From contig BDTT01000029.1 of assembly GCA_002897995.1 (NCBI GenBank), positions 1-52,333 on the forward strand: a stretch of DNA of 52,333 nt, written 5' to 3'. How positions within the stretch are numbered: position 1 is the first letter of the stretch; every line of letters begins with the position of its first letter. The notes under the pieces are model-generated. The model searched no databases. It was not told the DNA's origin and saw only the letters and a program-made list of their open reading frames with translations. This document shows positions 25,201 to 34,168 of this stretch, piece after piece. This DNA is from a bacterium BMS3Bbin10 (lineage in GTDB: Bacteria; Pseudomonadota; Alphaproteobacteria; Rhizobiales; Methyloligellaceae). The position numbers and the translations under genes are program-made.

Positions 25201-25920
25201 ATGAATTATCCACCCCTCCCCGAAGCATCCGCGGTCGCGAGTCATTTCTGCGCCGCCCTGGGCAAGGCCGAGCGCGCGGAGGACCCTTATCTTCACTGGA
25301 AACTGAGCAATGTTCTGCCCGAGCAGATGTGCACCGGCGTTCTGACGCTTCCGATTGCTCCCCCGGTGCTCGGCAAGACCGACGGAACGCGCGATACCTA
25401 TAACCAGACCCGGGCCTTCATCACCCCGGAGTTGAGATCCCAGTTTCCGGCCTGCAGCGTTCTGGCCGATGCACTCCAGAGACCGGAGGTTGCGCAGCAG
25501 CTCGAGCAGACCTGCGATATCGACGCAACGGACAGTTTTTTGCGGATCGAGTATATCCAGGACATTGACGGTTCCTGGCTTGAACCGCACAGGGATATTC
25601 CGGAAAAACTGTTCTCCATGGTCATTTATCTGTGCACCGGGCCGGAAGCGAAAAACTGGGGAACCGACATCTACGACGCCGATCAAAAATGGGTCGCGCA
25701 GGCTTCGGCGGAGTTCAACACGGCGGTCATTTTCATCCCCGGAGACAACACCTGGCACGGTTTCGATCAACGTCCGATCAGGGGCGTGCGCCGTCTCATG
25801 GAGATCAATTATGTCCGTGACTGGCGCGACCGCGAGCAGCTCGCCTTTCCGGACCGGCCGATAAGCAGCAAGGAAGAGCGCGCGGCGCCATATGCTTCAG
25901 CAGGCATGCGAGCCTCCTGA
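25201..25920 (+). CDS. 2-oxoglutarate/Fe(II)-dependent oxygenase (second)
   Basis: 239 residues from ATG 25201, with AGGAGAAGCGTC upstream; earlier in-frame starts lack a ribosome site. Iron ligands His130-x-Asp132 (LEPHRDIP) and His186 (NTWHGFDQ), and Arg197/198 (GVRRLMEINYV) as 2-oxoglutarate anchor. The same NTWHGF/HSWHGF wording around the distal His links it to the other two oxygenases of the window, but overall it is clearly diverged. The 113-base gap before it contains a GC hairpin (GCCCCCGG...CCGGGGGC, 25138-25185) just upstream of the ribosome site, which could tune expression. Substrate unknown. Confidence 0.78.
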   Translation: MNYPPLPEASAVASHFCAALGKAERAEDPYLHWKLSNVLPEQMCTGVLTLPIAPPVLGKTDGTRDTYNQTRAFITPELRSQFPACSVLADALQRPEVAQQLEQTCDIDATDSFLRIEYIQDIDGSWLEPHRDIPEKLFSMVIYLCTGPEAKNWGTDIYDADQKWVAQASAEFNTAVIFIPGDNTWHGFDQRPIRGVRRLMEINYVRDWRDREQLAFPDRPISSKEERAAPYASAGMRAS

Positions 25921-26125
25921 ACCGGTATGTCATGGCGCCGGGTTGGCGCCGAGCCCGCAAGGCACCGGGTTGTGCCTGAGCCGCAATCGGAAGGCCAGGG
26001 GTCCGGCCGGAATTTCCGTTTCCCTTAATCCCGCACGCCTATATTGTCGCCGGCCGCACGAGGCTCGCCCGCGCTCGCGCGGGTTTGATTGGACAATCGG
26101 CCTCCGGGGCCGGAGTTTCAGCGCC

Positions 26126-26695
26126 ATGATCGCGAACAGCGCCAGATTTCTCATGCGGGCCGTACATCTCGCCCTGCTCCTGCTCCTTCTGGCGCCGGTT
26201 CTGGCAAGCGCCAAGGACCCGGTCACCCTCGATGCGATACGTGCCAAGGTCAGGCAGGACTATCCCGGCGTCCAGCAGCTTTCCACAAAGGCGCTGGCCG
26301 AGCGAATCGCGCGCGGCGCGCCGGTGGTGCTGCTCGATGTGCGCGAGAAACAGGAATTTGCGGTGAGCCGCATCAGGGGCGCGCAGCGCGTCGACCCCGG
26401 TATCTGGCGCTCGACCTTCATGAACAGGTTCGGCGACAAGCTGCGCGGCAAGACGGTGGTGTTTTACTGCTCGGTCGGCGTGCGCTCCTCCAGGCTGGCG
26501 GCCAGCGTTCAGGCCGCGCTCAAGGAACGGGGCGTCGGGGAAGTCTATAATCTCGATGGCGGCGTATTCGCCTGGCACAATGAGATGCGGCCGCTTGAAA
26601 ACGGGCAGGGGGCCACGGACTTCGTGCATCCCTACGACAAATATTGGGGGAAGCTGGTGGATCGGCGCGCGCTTGTCTCCACGACGCCGAAATAG
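26126..26695 (+). CDS. Exported rhodanese-like protein
   Basis: 189 residues. A signal peptide (hydrophobic run LALLLLLLAPVLASA, cleavage after about residue 29) is followed by one rhodanese domain with the active-site loop C115-SVGVRS in VVFYCSVGVRSSRLA. An active Cys suggests sulfur transfer or thiol redox work in the periplasm. Typical rhodanese framework pieces are present (VVLLDVREKQEF, IRGAQRVD, VYNLDGGVFAW). It follows the 2OG oxygenases by 205 bases and may be independent. The start could also be ATG 26153; neither has a strong ribosome site. Convergent with the GT2 gene. Confidence 0.82.
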   Translation: MIANSARFLMRAVHLALLLLLLAPVLASAKDPVTLDAIRAKVRQDYPGVQQLSTKALAERIARGAPVVLLDVREKQEFAVSRIRGAQRVDPGIWRSTFMNRFGDKLRGKTVVFYCSVGVRSSRLAASVQAALKERGVGEVYNLDGGVFAWHNEMRPLENGQGATDFVHPYDKYWGKLVDRRALVSTTPK

Positions 26696-26735
26696 GGTCC
26701 TCAAACAGCGCAGCGGCAGGACAGATAAACTGGCT

Positions 26736-27452
26736 CTATTTGTCCGCCGCCTGTTTCGCCCATCTTGGCCACAGCGCGTAGCGGCCGATCAGCCCGAGGA
26801 TTTTGGTACCCGCCAGAACGGTGCCTTTGAGGGTGCCCGAGATTTTTGAAACGCCGATGCGCGGGCGGTAACTCACCGGCACCTCCCTCGCTTTCAACCC
26901 CATCAGCGCGGCCTTGATCTGCATTTCGACCGTCCAGCCATAGTTGCGGTCCTGCATGGACAGCCGCCTGAGGGCCTGTGCGTCGATTGCCCGGAACGGG
27001 CCGAGATCCGTGTAGCAGGTGTGCCACAAGCCGTTCATGAGCTTGCAGGCCAGCCAGTTGCCGAAGCGCTGCTGGATGGTGAGCGCGCCTTTCTCGGCCC
27101 CGCCGGCGACGCGCGACCCGATGACAAGCTCATGGGTCCCCGACACGATCGGGTCGACAAGCGACCCGAGTTCCTCGGGGTGGTCGCTATAGTCGCCGTC
27201 GAGAAAGACGATGATGTCGCTCTGTCCGCATGCGGCGATGCCTGCGAGACACGCCGCGCCATAGCCGCGTTCAGGCTCCTGGACGACCAGCGCGTCATGC
27301 GCCTCGGCGATATCTCCGGTGCCGTCGCTCGAGCCATTGTCGGCGACGATGACCGCGTCCACCCAGTCGGGAATATCCGAGAGGACCTTAGGGATAGCCT
27401 CGCGCTCATTGAGCGCCGGGATGACGACGGAGATGTGTTTGCCGCCTCTCAT
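26736..27452 (-). CDS. Family 2 glycosyltransferase (dolichol-phosphate mannosyltransferase type)
   Basis: 238 residues, GT-A fold. The nucleotide-sugar region ISVVIPALNEREAI is at the N terminus and the metal-binding motif is DGDYSDHP (85-92). There is no C-terminal transmembrane domain, as in single-domain DPM1-type enzymes that load a sugar onto a polyprenyl phosphate. The start overlaps the stop of the upstream integral-membrane glycosyltransferase (ATGA). The pair therefore probably forms and uses a polyprenyl-phosphate sugar: the GT2 makes the donor in the cytosol and the membrane enzyme uses it on the periplasmic side. Sugar and acceptor are unknown. Confidence 0.82.
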   Translation of the reverse strand: MRGGKHISVVIPALNEREAIPKVLSDIPDWVDAVIVADNGSSDGTGDIAEAHDALVVQEPERGYGAACLAGIAACGQSDIIVFLDGDYSDHPEELGSLVDPIVSGTHELVIGSRVAGGAEKGALTIQQRFGNWLACKLMNGLWHTCYTDLGPFRAIDAQALRRLSMQDRNYGWTVEMQIKAALMGLKAREVPVSYRPRIGVSKISGTLKGTVLAGTKILGLIGRYALWPRWAKQAADK

Positions 27453-28930
27453 GACGGCTCGCGCGCCTTGCGCGAGGAGTGCAGCGGGCGCCACAGCGAC
27501 GCCGCCCAATGGCGCGCCTCCCAGGCGAGCAGCCCCCAGGCGGGCAGCCAGATGAGCCAGACAATGCGCCCGGTAAAGACCGTATAAGTCTGATGCGAGA
27601 GAAAATAAAACGCCGTGTAATAGAGCGGCAGGGTTGCGGTCAGGATCAGCAGGCCGGGCACCGGCCGGAGGGCAAGCAGCGGCAGAACCCACAGATAATA
27701 CCAGGGGAACTGCGCCGGGGCGAGCAGGAACATGGTTGCGGTGATGACGAGCGCCTTGTTGACGGTATCCTGCGCGCTGCGTGGTTTTGCGCGGCATTGC
27801 CAGGCCACCACACCGCATATTGCAAGGATAATCGCCGCCCGCGCGAGGAAACCGGAACTCAGGGCTTCGATGCGCAATGCTTCCAGCAGCCAGCGCGCAA
27901 GCCCTTCGATCATGGGGAACGCGGCGGAGTTGGTTTTCCATTTGCTGGCATAGGCGGTGAACCCCGATGACGGGTCGAGGCCGGCCGAGACAATCGGCCA
28001 GGCAAACAGCGCGCCGCCCAAAAGCGCCAGCGCAATGGCGGCGGCCAGCCGTTTGGGTTTGTCCAGCATTCCGCGCCAGATAAGCGGCAGCAGGATGACG
28101 GGCCAGATCTTGACGCCCGCCGCCAGGGTCACGCAGGTGGTGGCGCTTAACGGGCGATGGCGGATCGCCAGCGCCAGGGCGCCCAGCACGAGCGGCACCG
28201 CAAGCGCATCCATATGAGCGGAATTGAACAGCTCCTTCAGCACGACCGGGTTCCACCAATAGAGCGCGGCCCACAGCGGCGAGCGCCCCAGATCGCGCAG
28301 CAGAAGAAGCAGCAGGGCGACGGAAACCAGATCGAATATGAGGATAATCCCGCGCCATGCGGTGAGGCTCCAGGGCTCCAGCCAATAGGCCAGCGCGAAG
28401 GCGCCCTGCGCCACGGGCGGGTAAATCGTGCGCAATTGCGGGTGGTTGACGCGGCCGAGCACAAGGCCGCTCTCGCGCCCCAGCCGCCCCAGCGCCATCA
28501 ACTGAGGGTCGGCGGCCTTTGCCGCCTCGGGGGACTTGTCATAAGGGTTCAGGCCGCTGGCCGTCACCGCGCCGTCCCACAGATAACGCTGAAAGTCATC
28601 CTCCAGCGCCGGTTCGCTGGCAAACAGGATGAGGCGCATGGCGAGACCGGCGCCCAGCATGGCCCATACCACGCCCCCGGCGAGGCCGGGCTTCAGTCCC
28701 TGCGATGCCCTGATAAGCCAGGGCAGAGCCAGAAACACAGCCCCCCCCGCGGCCAGCCCTCCGGCGAGCCAGAACACCGGCATGTCCTTGACCTGATAGG
28801 CATAGCCGAACAGGGGCGAGGCGGCGGTGAAGCCGGCGACGCCCGCGAGCAGGCCGCAACCGGCCAGCGCCCAGCCGGTCAGCGCGGCGCGCGCGCCCGT
28901 CCGGCCCTGTTTTGAAGTTGCATTGCGCAT
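27449..28930 (-). CDS. Integral-membrane polyprenol-dependent glycosyltransferase (GT87-like)
   Basis: About 493 residues with some 10-12 hydrophobic segments. An Asp-rich motif in the first outer loop (ALEDDFQRYLWDG) is typical of GT-C mannosyltransferases that take sugar from polyprenyl phosphate at the periplasmic face; further loops hold NPYDKSPEA and NHPQLRTIYPPVAQ. I take the ATG at 28930; an in-frame TTG at 28975 would extend it by 15 residues. It is coupled to the GT2 gene downstream. The MFS gene lies 51 bases upstream on the same strand, so transcription may continue from it. The glycan modified is unknown. Confidence 0.75.
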   Translation of the reverse strand: MRNATSKQGRTGARAALTGWALAGCGLLAGVAGFTAASPLFGYAYQVKDMPVFWLAGGLAAGGAVFLALPWLIRASQGLKPGLAGGVVWAMLGAGLAMRLILFASEPALEDDFQRYLWDGAVTASGLNPYDKSPEAAKAADPQLMALGRLGRESGLVLGRVNHPQLRTIYPPVAQGAFALAYWLEPWSLTAWRGIILIFDLVSVALLLLLLRDLGRSPLWAALYWWNPVVLKELFNSAHMDALAVPLVLGALALAIRHRPLSATTCVTLAAGVKIWPVILLPLIWRGMLDKPKRLAAAIALALLGGALFAWPIVSAGLDPSSGFTAYASKWKTNSAAFPMIEGLARWLLEALRIEALSSGFLARAAIILAICGVVAWQCRAKPRSAQDTVNKALVITATMFLLAPAQFPWYYLWVLPLLALRPVPGLLILTATLPLYYTAFYFLSHQTYTVFTGRIVWLIWLPAWGLLAWEARHWAASLWRPLHSSRKAREPS

Positions 28931-28981
28931 TACGGCCGTGAACTTATCCGTGCGCGGCGGATTTGTGTGAATCAAAATGCA

Positions 28982-30535
28982 TCACGGATGGTTCACGATC
29001 TCATTTTTCGCCGGCCGGCTCACCAGGAAAATCAGCGGGACAGCCGCGGCGGAAACCAGCGTATACAGGCCGAATGCATTGAGATAGCTGATCATGGTGG
29101 CTTGCCGGGCTATTTCTTCGGACAGCCGGGCGAGAGACTCCGCGCTGCCGGTATTCCATGCCCCGCTCACCCAGGGCAGCGCAAACGGCTTGGCAAACGG
29201 CGTCACCATTTCCGTCATACGCTCGTAGTTTATGGCCGTGGAGCGCACGATCTGCGTGACGGTGAGGGAAATGAAGAAGCTGGTGCCGATATTGCGCACC
29301 AGGTGATAGACGGCCGATGTTTCCGCTCTCACCGCCGCGGGCAGGGTGGAGAAAGTAGCGACCGTGAGCGGCACCCAGACCGTGCCCACCGCAAGCCCCT
29401 GAACCGTGCCGTTCAGAATCAGCTCGGTAAAGCTGACATTCAAATCGATCGTCATGAGCCACGCGCCCGCGATCGCCATGGCGGCAAAACCGGCCATCAT
29501 GGTTTTGCGCGGGTATTTCTGGCCGATGAACATGGCCACGAAGAACCCGATCATGGCGCCGAACCCGCGCGAGCCCATCACATAACCGATCAGGGTATCG
29601 GGAAATCCGGCCTGATCGCGGAGCAGCGAGGGCATTATGATCATCGGCGTGAAGTTCAGCATCCCGAATATGAAGACGAGCAGGAGGCCGAGGGCATAGT
29701 TCCTGTTCCGCAGCAGGCGCAGATTGATGAACGGCGCTTTGGCCGTCATGGCGTGGGCGATGAACAGGTAGAATGCGAGTCCCGCAAGAAACGTCTCGAT
29801 CAGAATTTCATTTGAGTCGAACCAGTCGAGACGCTGACCGCGTGACAGCACCAGTTGCGTCGACGCCAATGCCAGGGACAGAAGCAGGAACCCGGTCCAG
29901 TCAAGCGGTGTGGCTCCTTCGGGTTTGTCTCGCGGCAGAGCAAAGGTTATGCCCAGCGTGGCCAGGAAGCCGACAGGGGCAACAATGTAAAACGCCCCGC
30001 GCCAGGTATAGTGCTCGGCCACGACGCCGCCGATGACGGGACCCATAAACGCGCCCATCACGACGCCGATACCGAACAGCCCGACGGCCACCCCGTGCTG
30101 GCGTTTGGGAAACGTATCGAGAGTGAGGGTTTGCGCGACGGGAGTCATCGGTGCGCCAAGCGCCCCTTGCACAACGCGCCAGAAGATCAGTTCCTCAAGC
30201 GAATTCGCCGCGCCGCAGAAATAGGTCGCGACGGAAAAGCCCAGCACGGACCAGAACATAACGCGCCGCTTTCCGGCCCGCGCGACCAGCCAGCCGGCGG
30301 TCGGCGTGGCAACGGCTGTCGCCAGAATGTTGAAAGTCATGGTCCAGATAATCTCATCGGCGGTCGCCGACATCGCGCCCTGGAGCTGGGGAAGAATGGT
30401 CGAGACGATCAGAATCGTCGTGGAGTAGAGCGTCGCGCTCAGCACCACGGTGAACAGGATCATGTACCGGCGCGCGGGAGACAGGGCGCCGTCCGTCCCG
30501 TCGAAGGGTATTTCCGCCGCCGCGCTCTTTGCCAT
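28982..30535 (-). CDS. DHA2-family MFS drug efflux transporter (EmrB/QacA type)
   Basis: 517 residues with about 14 transmembrane segments. Motif A-like GWLVARAGKRRVMFW follows TM2 and the TM5 antiporter-type motif lies in GIGVVMGAFMGPVIGG. It is the inner-membrane pump of an Emr-type efflux system; the membrane-fusion partner is encoded on the opposite strand just past the divergent marR gene. No outer-membrane TolC-like gene is present in the window. Substrates are probably amphipathic or toxic compounds, unspecified. A MarR-type palindrome lies between this gene and marR. Confidence 0.88.
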   Translation of the reverse strand: MAKSAAAEIPFDGTDGALSPARRYMILFTVVLSATLYSTTILIVSTILPQLQGAMSATADEIIWTMTFNILATAVATPTAGWLVARAGKRRVMFWSVLGFSVATYFCGAANSLEELIFWRVVQGALGAPMTPVAQTLTLDTFPKRQHGVAVGLFGIGVVMGAFMGPVIGGVVAEHYTWRGAFYIVAPVGFLATLGITFALPRDKPEGATPLDWTGFLLLSLALASTQLVLSRGQRLDWFDSNEILIETFLAGLAFYLFIAHAMTAKAPFINLRLLRNRNYALGLLLVFIFGMLNFTPMIIMPSLLRDQAGFPDTLIGYVMGSRGFGAMIGFFVAMFIGQKYPRKTMMAGFAAMAIAGAWLMTIDLNVSFTELILNGTVQGLAVGTVWVPLTVATFSTLPAAVRAETSAVYHLVRNIGTSFFISLTVTQIVRSTAINYERMTEMVTPFAKPFALPWVSGAWNTGSAESLARLSEEIARQATMISYLNAFGLYTLVSAAAVPLIFLVSRPAKNEIVNHP

Positions 30536-30558
30536 GCTTGAAATCGTAACCTTGTATA

Positions 30559-30573
30559 TTGTATGCTATGCAA
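30559..30573. promoter_or_regulatory. MarR-type palindrome TTGTATGCTATGCAA
   Basis: Imperfect dyad (TTG-N-AT-N3-AT-N-CAA) in the 74-base AT-rich gap between the divergent MFS and MarR genes. Size and position fit a MarR operator that would repress both the pump and the regulator's own operon. Inferred from location and symmetry only. Confidence 0.45.
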
Positions 30574-30609
30574 CAGTAACTCTACTTACTAAATTTATCG
30601 AGGCCTGTC

Positions 30610-31092
30610 ATGCCGGCGTCCGAAGAGCGCTATCTGGGTTTTCTCATCTCCGATGCGGCGCGGCTGCAGCGCACCATATTCGACCGGCGTGTGCGGCGGC
30701 TGGGTTTTACGCGCAGCCAGTGGCTCGCGCTGCGGCGCCTTGGCCGCCAGCCCGGAGCCAGCCAGTCGGAGCTTGCCGAGATGATGGAAGTGGAAAAGGC
30801 GACCGCGGGACGGGTTATCGACCGGCTGGAGGAAAATGGCTGGCTGGAGCGCCGGCCCGACGAAAACGACCGCCGCATCAAGCGCATTTACATGACGGCG
30901 CGGGGTCAGGCGGTCCACGACACCATTGGCCCGCTGGCCGAAGCGATGGTGGAGGAGGAGCTTTCCGGGCTCACCGGGGCCGAGCGCAAGCTGCTCACCG
31001 ATCTGATGATCAATGTGAAGCGGCGGCTCCAGGAAATGGCGGAGGAAAACGAGCCGGTCGAGGCGACCGGATTTGAGTTGGAAAATGCCTAA
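30610..31092 (+). CDS. MarR-family transcriptional regulator
   Basis: 160 residues. A winged helix-turn-helix (about 35-105) with the MarR pattern is visible: TRSQWLALRRLG, QSELAEMMEVEKATAGRVID, RLEENGWLERRPDENDRRIK. It lies divergent from the EmrB-type pump and overlaps the start of the membrane-fusion gene by 8 bases, so it almost certainly represses the efflux system until a ligand binds. The start at 30610 has no strong ribosome site (upstream AT-rich). Confidence 0.9.
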   Translation: MPASEERYLGFLISDAARLQRTIFDRRVRRLGFTRSQWLALRRLGRQPGASQSELAEMMEVEKATAGRVIDRLEENGWLERRPDENDRRIKRIYMTARGQAVHDTIGPLAEAMVEEELSGLTGAERKLLTDLMINVKRRLQEMAEENEPVEATGFELENA

Positions 31093-32227
31093 GACATCAA
31101 ATCCGCGTAAGGCGGCGCAAAGCCGGCCGGCAAAAGGCGAGGCTGCCCAAAGCGAGAAGACCAAAAAAAAATGGCTGCGGGTCGTGCTGCTTGGCGTTGT
31201 TCCGGCCATTGTCATCGCGGCCGCCGGCAATATGTGGTTGCGCGGCGCGCGCTATGTCTCGACCGAAAATGCCTATGTCAAAACCGACATCGCCAAGCTC
31301 GCGGCGGAGGTTTCCGGCAAGGTGATCGAAGTGCGCGCCCGGGCGCATACCCTGGTCGCGGCCGGAGATGTGCTGGTCAGGATCGACCCGCGCCCGTTTG
31401 AGCTGGCGCTTGCGCGCGCCGAGGCGGAACTGGACGCCTCCCGGCAGGATGTTCAGATGCTGCGCGAAACGCTTGCCGAGGCCACGGTTGAGCTTGAGGA
31501 AGCGGAGGACCGTTCCGCCTATTTCCGCAAGCGCTACCGCAGGCAGACGAAACTTGTCGCCCGCGGGATCGTTTCCGCCACCCGGAACGATGAGCTGGAA
31601 AACGACGCCAATACCGCTGAAGACAAGGTCATCATGGCGCGCCAGAAAATCCGCCGTATCCTGGCCTCGCTCGGCGGCGTTCGGGGCCGCCCCGTCGATC
31701 AGCACCCGCTTGTGCGCGCGAAAATCGCGGCCCTTGAGAGCGCCAAGCTCGATCTGGAGCGCACCTCGGTAAGGGCCCCCGTGAGCGGGACCGTCGTCAC
31801 CGTGCCGCTGGTGGCCGGCGAGCAGATCGCCGCCGGCCAGCCCCTGTTCGCCATTGTCACCGACACCGCGCCCTGGGTCGACGCCAACTTCAAGGAGACG
31901 GCCCTGACCCATGTGCGGGTGGGGCAGGAGGCCTCGATCGAACTCGATATCTATCCCGGCCTCGCCTGGAAGGCGAAGGTGAAAAGCATCTCGCCCGCGA
32001 CGGGGGCGGAGTTCGCCATCCTCCCGCCGCAGAATGCATCCGGCAACTGGGTCAAGGTGGTTCAGCGCCTTCCCGTGCGCCTGCAACTGGAGCCGCGCGC
32101 GGGAACGCCGCGATTGCGGGCCGGAATGACGGCCCAAGTCACCATCGACACCCTCCGCGAGCGTTCGCTGAGCGATATTCTGGGGAATCTTGTGGCGGCG
32201 GCGAAGGGCAAAAAACCAAATCCGTGA
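31085..32227 (+). CDS. EmrA/HlyD-type membrane fusion protein
   Basis: 380 residues from ATG 31085, which overlaps the marR stop; the only longer start is a TTG at 31073. A basic cytosolic tail (about 30 residues, Lys-rich) is followed by one transmembrane segment (VVLLGVVPAIVIAAAG), then a biotinyl-lipoyl-like half motif (IAKLAAEVSGKVIEVRA), a long coiled-coil hairpin (about 105-200) and a second lipoyl half (TSVRAPVSGTVVTV). It bridges the DHA2 pump to an outer-membrane channel. Translation is coupled to MarR, while the pump itself is on the divergent side. Confidence 0.88.
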   Translation: MPKTSNPRKAAQSRPAKGEAAQSEKTKKKWLRVVLLGVVPAIVIAAAGNMWLRGARYVSTENAYVKTDIAKLAAEVSGKVIEVRARAHTLVAAGDVLVRIDPRPFELALARAEAELDASRQDVQMLRETLAEATVELEEAEDRSAYFRKRYRRQTKLVARGIVSATRNDELENDANTAEDKVIMARQKIRRILASLGGVRGRPVDQHPLVRAKIAALESAKLDLERTSVRAPVSGTVVTVPLVAGEQIAAGQPLFAIVTDTAPWVDANFKETALTHVRVGQEASIELDIYPGLAWKAKVKSISPATGAEFAILPPQNASGNWVKVVQRLPVRLQLEPRAGTPRLRAGMTAQVTIDTLRERSLSDILGNLVAAAKGKKPNP

Positions 32228-32536
32228 ACATAGATTATGACTGAGCAAGCCAACACTCTCTTCCTCACCCCCCGGACTTGACCCGGTGGTCCATGCGGCC
32301 GGACGGCAATCTTCGGAAGGTGTGGTGAGCGGGCATGGATTACCGGGTCAAGCCCGGTAATGACGAGGGGAAGGAGGAACTTGCGCGCTCAGACCATCAT
32401 GGAAAGCCGCTCACATGTTGCCGGATCGGCTTCGAGAGTTAGAATATTCTCCGCGACAAAGACTATAGGCGCGTGGGTGCGAATCCGCGCTGGCCTGATT
32501 ATGCACTAGTGTCCGCTATTGCAGGAGAGCGCCCCA
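32228..32536. repeat. Intergenic region with a 24-bp-arm palindromic element (arms 32272-32295 / 32334-32357)
   Basis: This gap of about 310 bases has no gene that I can support. It holds an inverted repeat whose arms match at 21 of 24 positions: CCGGACTTGACCCGG...CATG on the left, CATGG...CCGGGTCAAGCCCGG on the right, with a 38-base loop; the mismatches are G-T compatible. Elements of this wording (CCGGGTCAAGCCCGG) recur between genes in many alphaproteobacterial genomes. It may act as a transcription stop for the membrane-fusion gene. Confidence 0.6.
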
Positions 32537-34051
32537 ATGGCCGGTAGCCGTGCCTTAGCAGACAACAAGGGTGCGCCGCCCGCGCCGCGCCCTGTTTCGG
32601 ACCGCCTCAAGGCGGCGCTTGTCGCGCCCGTCAAGGCGATGCGGCTGCGCTATCTGCCGCTGCTGATGGTCTATTTCGCTTACGGGGCGCTGGGTCTTGT
32701 CGGCATTGCGGAAAGCTTCTGGATCAAGCAGGCGCTGACCATGACCCCGGCCGAGCTTGCGGGCCTCGGCGTCTGGCTGACATTGCCCTGGACCATCAAG
32801 ATGGTGTTCGGGCAGATCGTCGACTCGGTCGCGCTGTTCGGCTCGCAGCGGCGGGTTTATGTGTTCGCCGGCGCCGGGCTCGTCGCCGCCGGCCTCGTGA
32901 TCCTGGCGGGAGCCGCGGGCGGCTGGTTCCCGGCCTTTGACCTCGACACCCTCTATGTGGCGGCGAAACTGGTGATCGTCATCGGCATCGTCTTTCAGGA
33001 CGTGGTGGCCGACGCCATGAGCACCGAGGTGGTGGACCGCGAAAACCCCGACGGAAGCCCGCGCCCAAAGAAGGACATCGAGCATGACCTCGGCATGGTG
33101 CAGGTGCTTGGCCGTCTCGCCCTGACCTTCGGCATTTTCGCGGTGGCGGGCCTGGGAGGGTTGCTGGCGCAAATCTACTCCTACCAGAGCGTCTTCCTGC
33201 TCGGGCTCGCCATCCCGGCGATTTCCATTACCGGCGCGTTGCTGGTGCGCCTGGAGCGGGTGCCGGTGAAGCCCGTCGACTGGCGTATCCTGGGCGGCGG
33301 CGCGGCCTTCGGCGCGGTGGTGGCGGCGCTTGGGCTCGGCGGCGTGCCCTACAGCCAGGAGCTGATATTTCTCGTCTCCATGGCGGTTGTCGTCGCCATG
33401 CTGTTCGCGGTGGTCGGCGATCTGGAGGTCGCCGCCAAGCGCAAAATCTTCTTCGCCGCCATCATCATCTTCGTGTTCCGCGCCACGCCCGGCGTGGGTG
33501 AGGGCTATCGCTGGTTTTCCATCGACGTGCTCGGCTTCGACGAGGCGTTCTTCGGGACCCTGGCGCAAATCGGCGCGGGGCTGGCCATGGCCGGCACATG
33601 GCTCCTGGCCGACACCATCACCCGGCGGCCCGTCGCTTTGGTCCTGCTGTGGCTGACGGTGTTTTATGCAATCCTGTCGCTGCCCAATGTGGCGCTCGTC
33701 TACCGGGTCGATGAATGGACCAGCGAGATGTTCGGGTTCGGTGCGCGCACGATCGCGCTTATCGATACGGCGGCGGAATCCCCCTTCGCGCAACTGTCCA
33801 TGATCCCCATGCTGACGCTCATCGCCATCCATGCGCCCGCCGGGCGCCGCGCGACATGGTTCGCCCTCATGGCGTCGCTGATGAACCTGGCCCTCGTCGC
33901 GGGCCAGTTGCAGACCAAATATCTCAATTGGGTCTTCGCCGTGGACCGGGGCCAGTATGGCGAGTTGCCGGTGCTGCTGGTGAGCGCGGTCATCATCGGT
34001 TTTGTCGCGCCGCTGACGGTCATCCTGCTGTTCGGCCGCAGGGCGACGTGA
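32537..34051 (+). CDS. MFS-like transporter, folate/biopterin (BT1) family-like
   Basis: 504 residues with about 12 hydrophobic segments. The N-terminal part RYLPLLMVYFAYGALG, LTLPWTIKMVFGQIVDSVAL and FGSQRR resembles the BT1/FBT family (K/P-x-WGx2SD-type loop followed by GxRRR). That family carries folates, pterins and S-adenosylmethionine, mostly in protists and cyanobacteria; the bacterial substrates are poorly known, so I leave the substrate open. The start at 32537 is set by GGAGAG seven bases upstream. It is followed by the tandem-repeat region and the DUF294 gene. Confidence 0.6.
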   Translation: MAGSRALADNKGAPPAPRPVSDRLKAALVAPVKAMRLRYLPLLMVYFAYGALGLVGIAESFWIKQALTMTPAELAGLGVWLTLPWTIKMVFGQIVDSVALFGSQRRVYVFAGAGLVAAGLVILAGAAGGWFPAFDLDTLYVAAKLVIVIGIVFQDVVADAMSTEVVDRENPDGSPRPKKDIEHDLGMVQVLGRLALTFGIFAVAGLGGLLAQIYSYQSVFLLGLAIPAISITGALLVRLERVPVKPVDWRILGGGAAFGAVVAALGLGGVPYSQELIFLVSMAVVVAMLFAVVGDLEVAAKRKIFFAAIIIFVFRATPGVGEGYRWFSIDVLGFDEAFFGTLAQIGAGLAMAGTWLLADTITRRPVALVLLWLTVFYAILSLPNVALVYRVDEWTSEMFGFGARTIALIDTAAESPFAQLSMIPMLTLIAIHAPAGRRATWFALMASLMNLALVAGQLQTKYLNWVFAVDRGQYGELPVLLVSAVIIGFVAPLTVILLFGRRAT

Positions 34052-34060
34052 GACGGTGAC

Positions 34061-34135
34061 ATAACGCGCGCGCGCGTTATGCTCTTGCGCAAGATCAAGC
34101 CGCGCGCGTGCGTTATGCTCTTGCGCAAGATCAAG
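34061..34135. repeat. Tandem 36-bp repeat with palindromes and FNR/FixK-like half sites
   Basis: Two copies (34065-34099 and 34101-34135, one mismatch in 35) each contain GCGTTATGCTC followed by TTGCGCAAGATCAA. The latter fits the FixK-type pattern TTG(A/C)-N6-(T/G)CAA (34085-34098 and 34121-34134). In front lies a perfect 20-bp palindrome, ATAACGCGCG/CGCGCGTTAT (34061-34080). The second box is centred 41.5 bases before the ATG of the DUF294 gene and the first 77.5 bases before it. Two copies only, so this is not a CRISPR array. Confidence 0.7.
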
Positions 34136-34168
34136 GGATTTTCCGCGCAATGATGCCAGTTTGAACCC

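Noticed and set aside
34061-34135. CRISPR-like array
   Set aside because: Only two copies, almost no spacer, internal palindromes and no cas genes.
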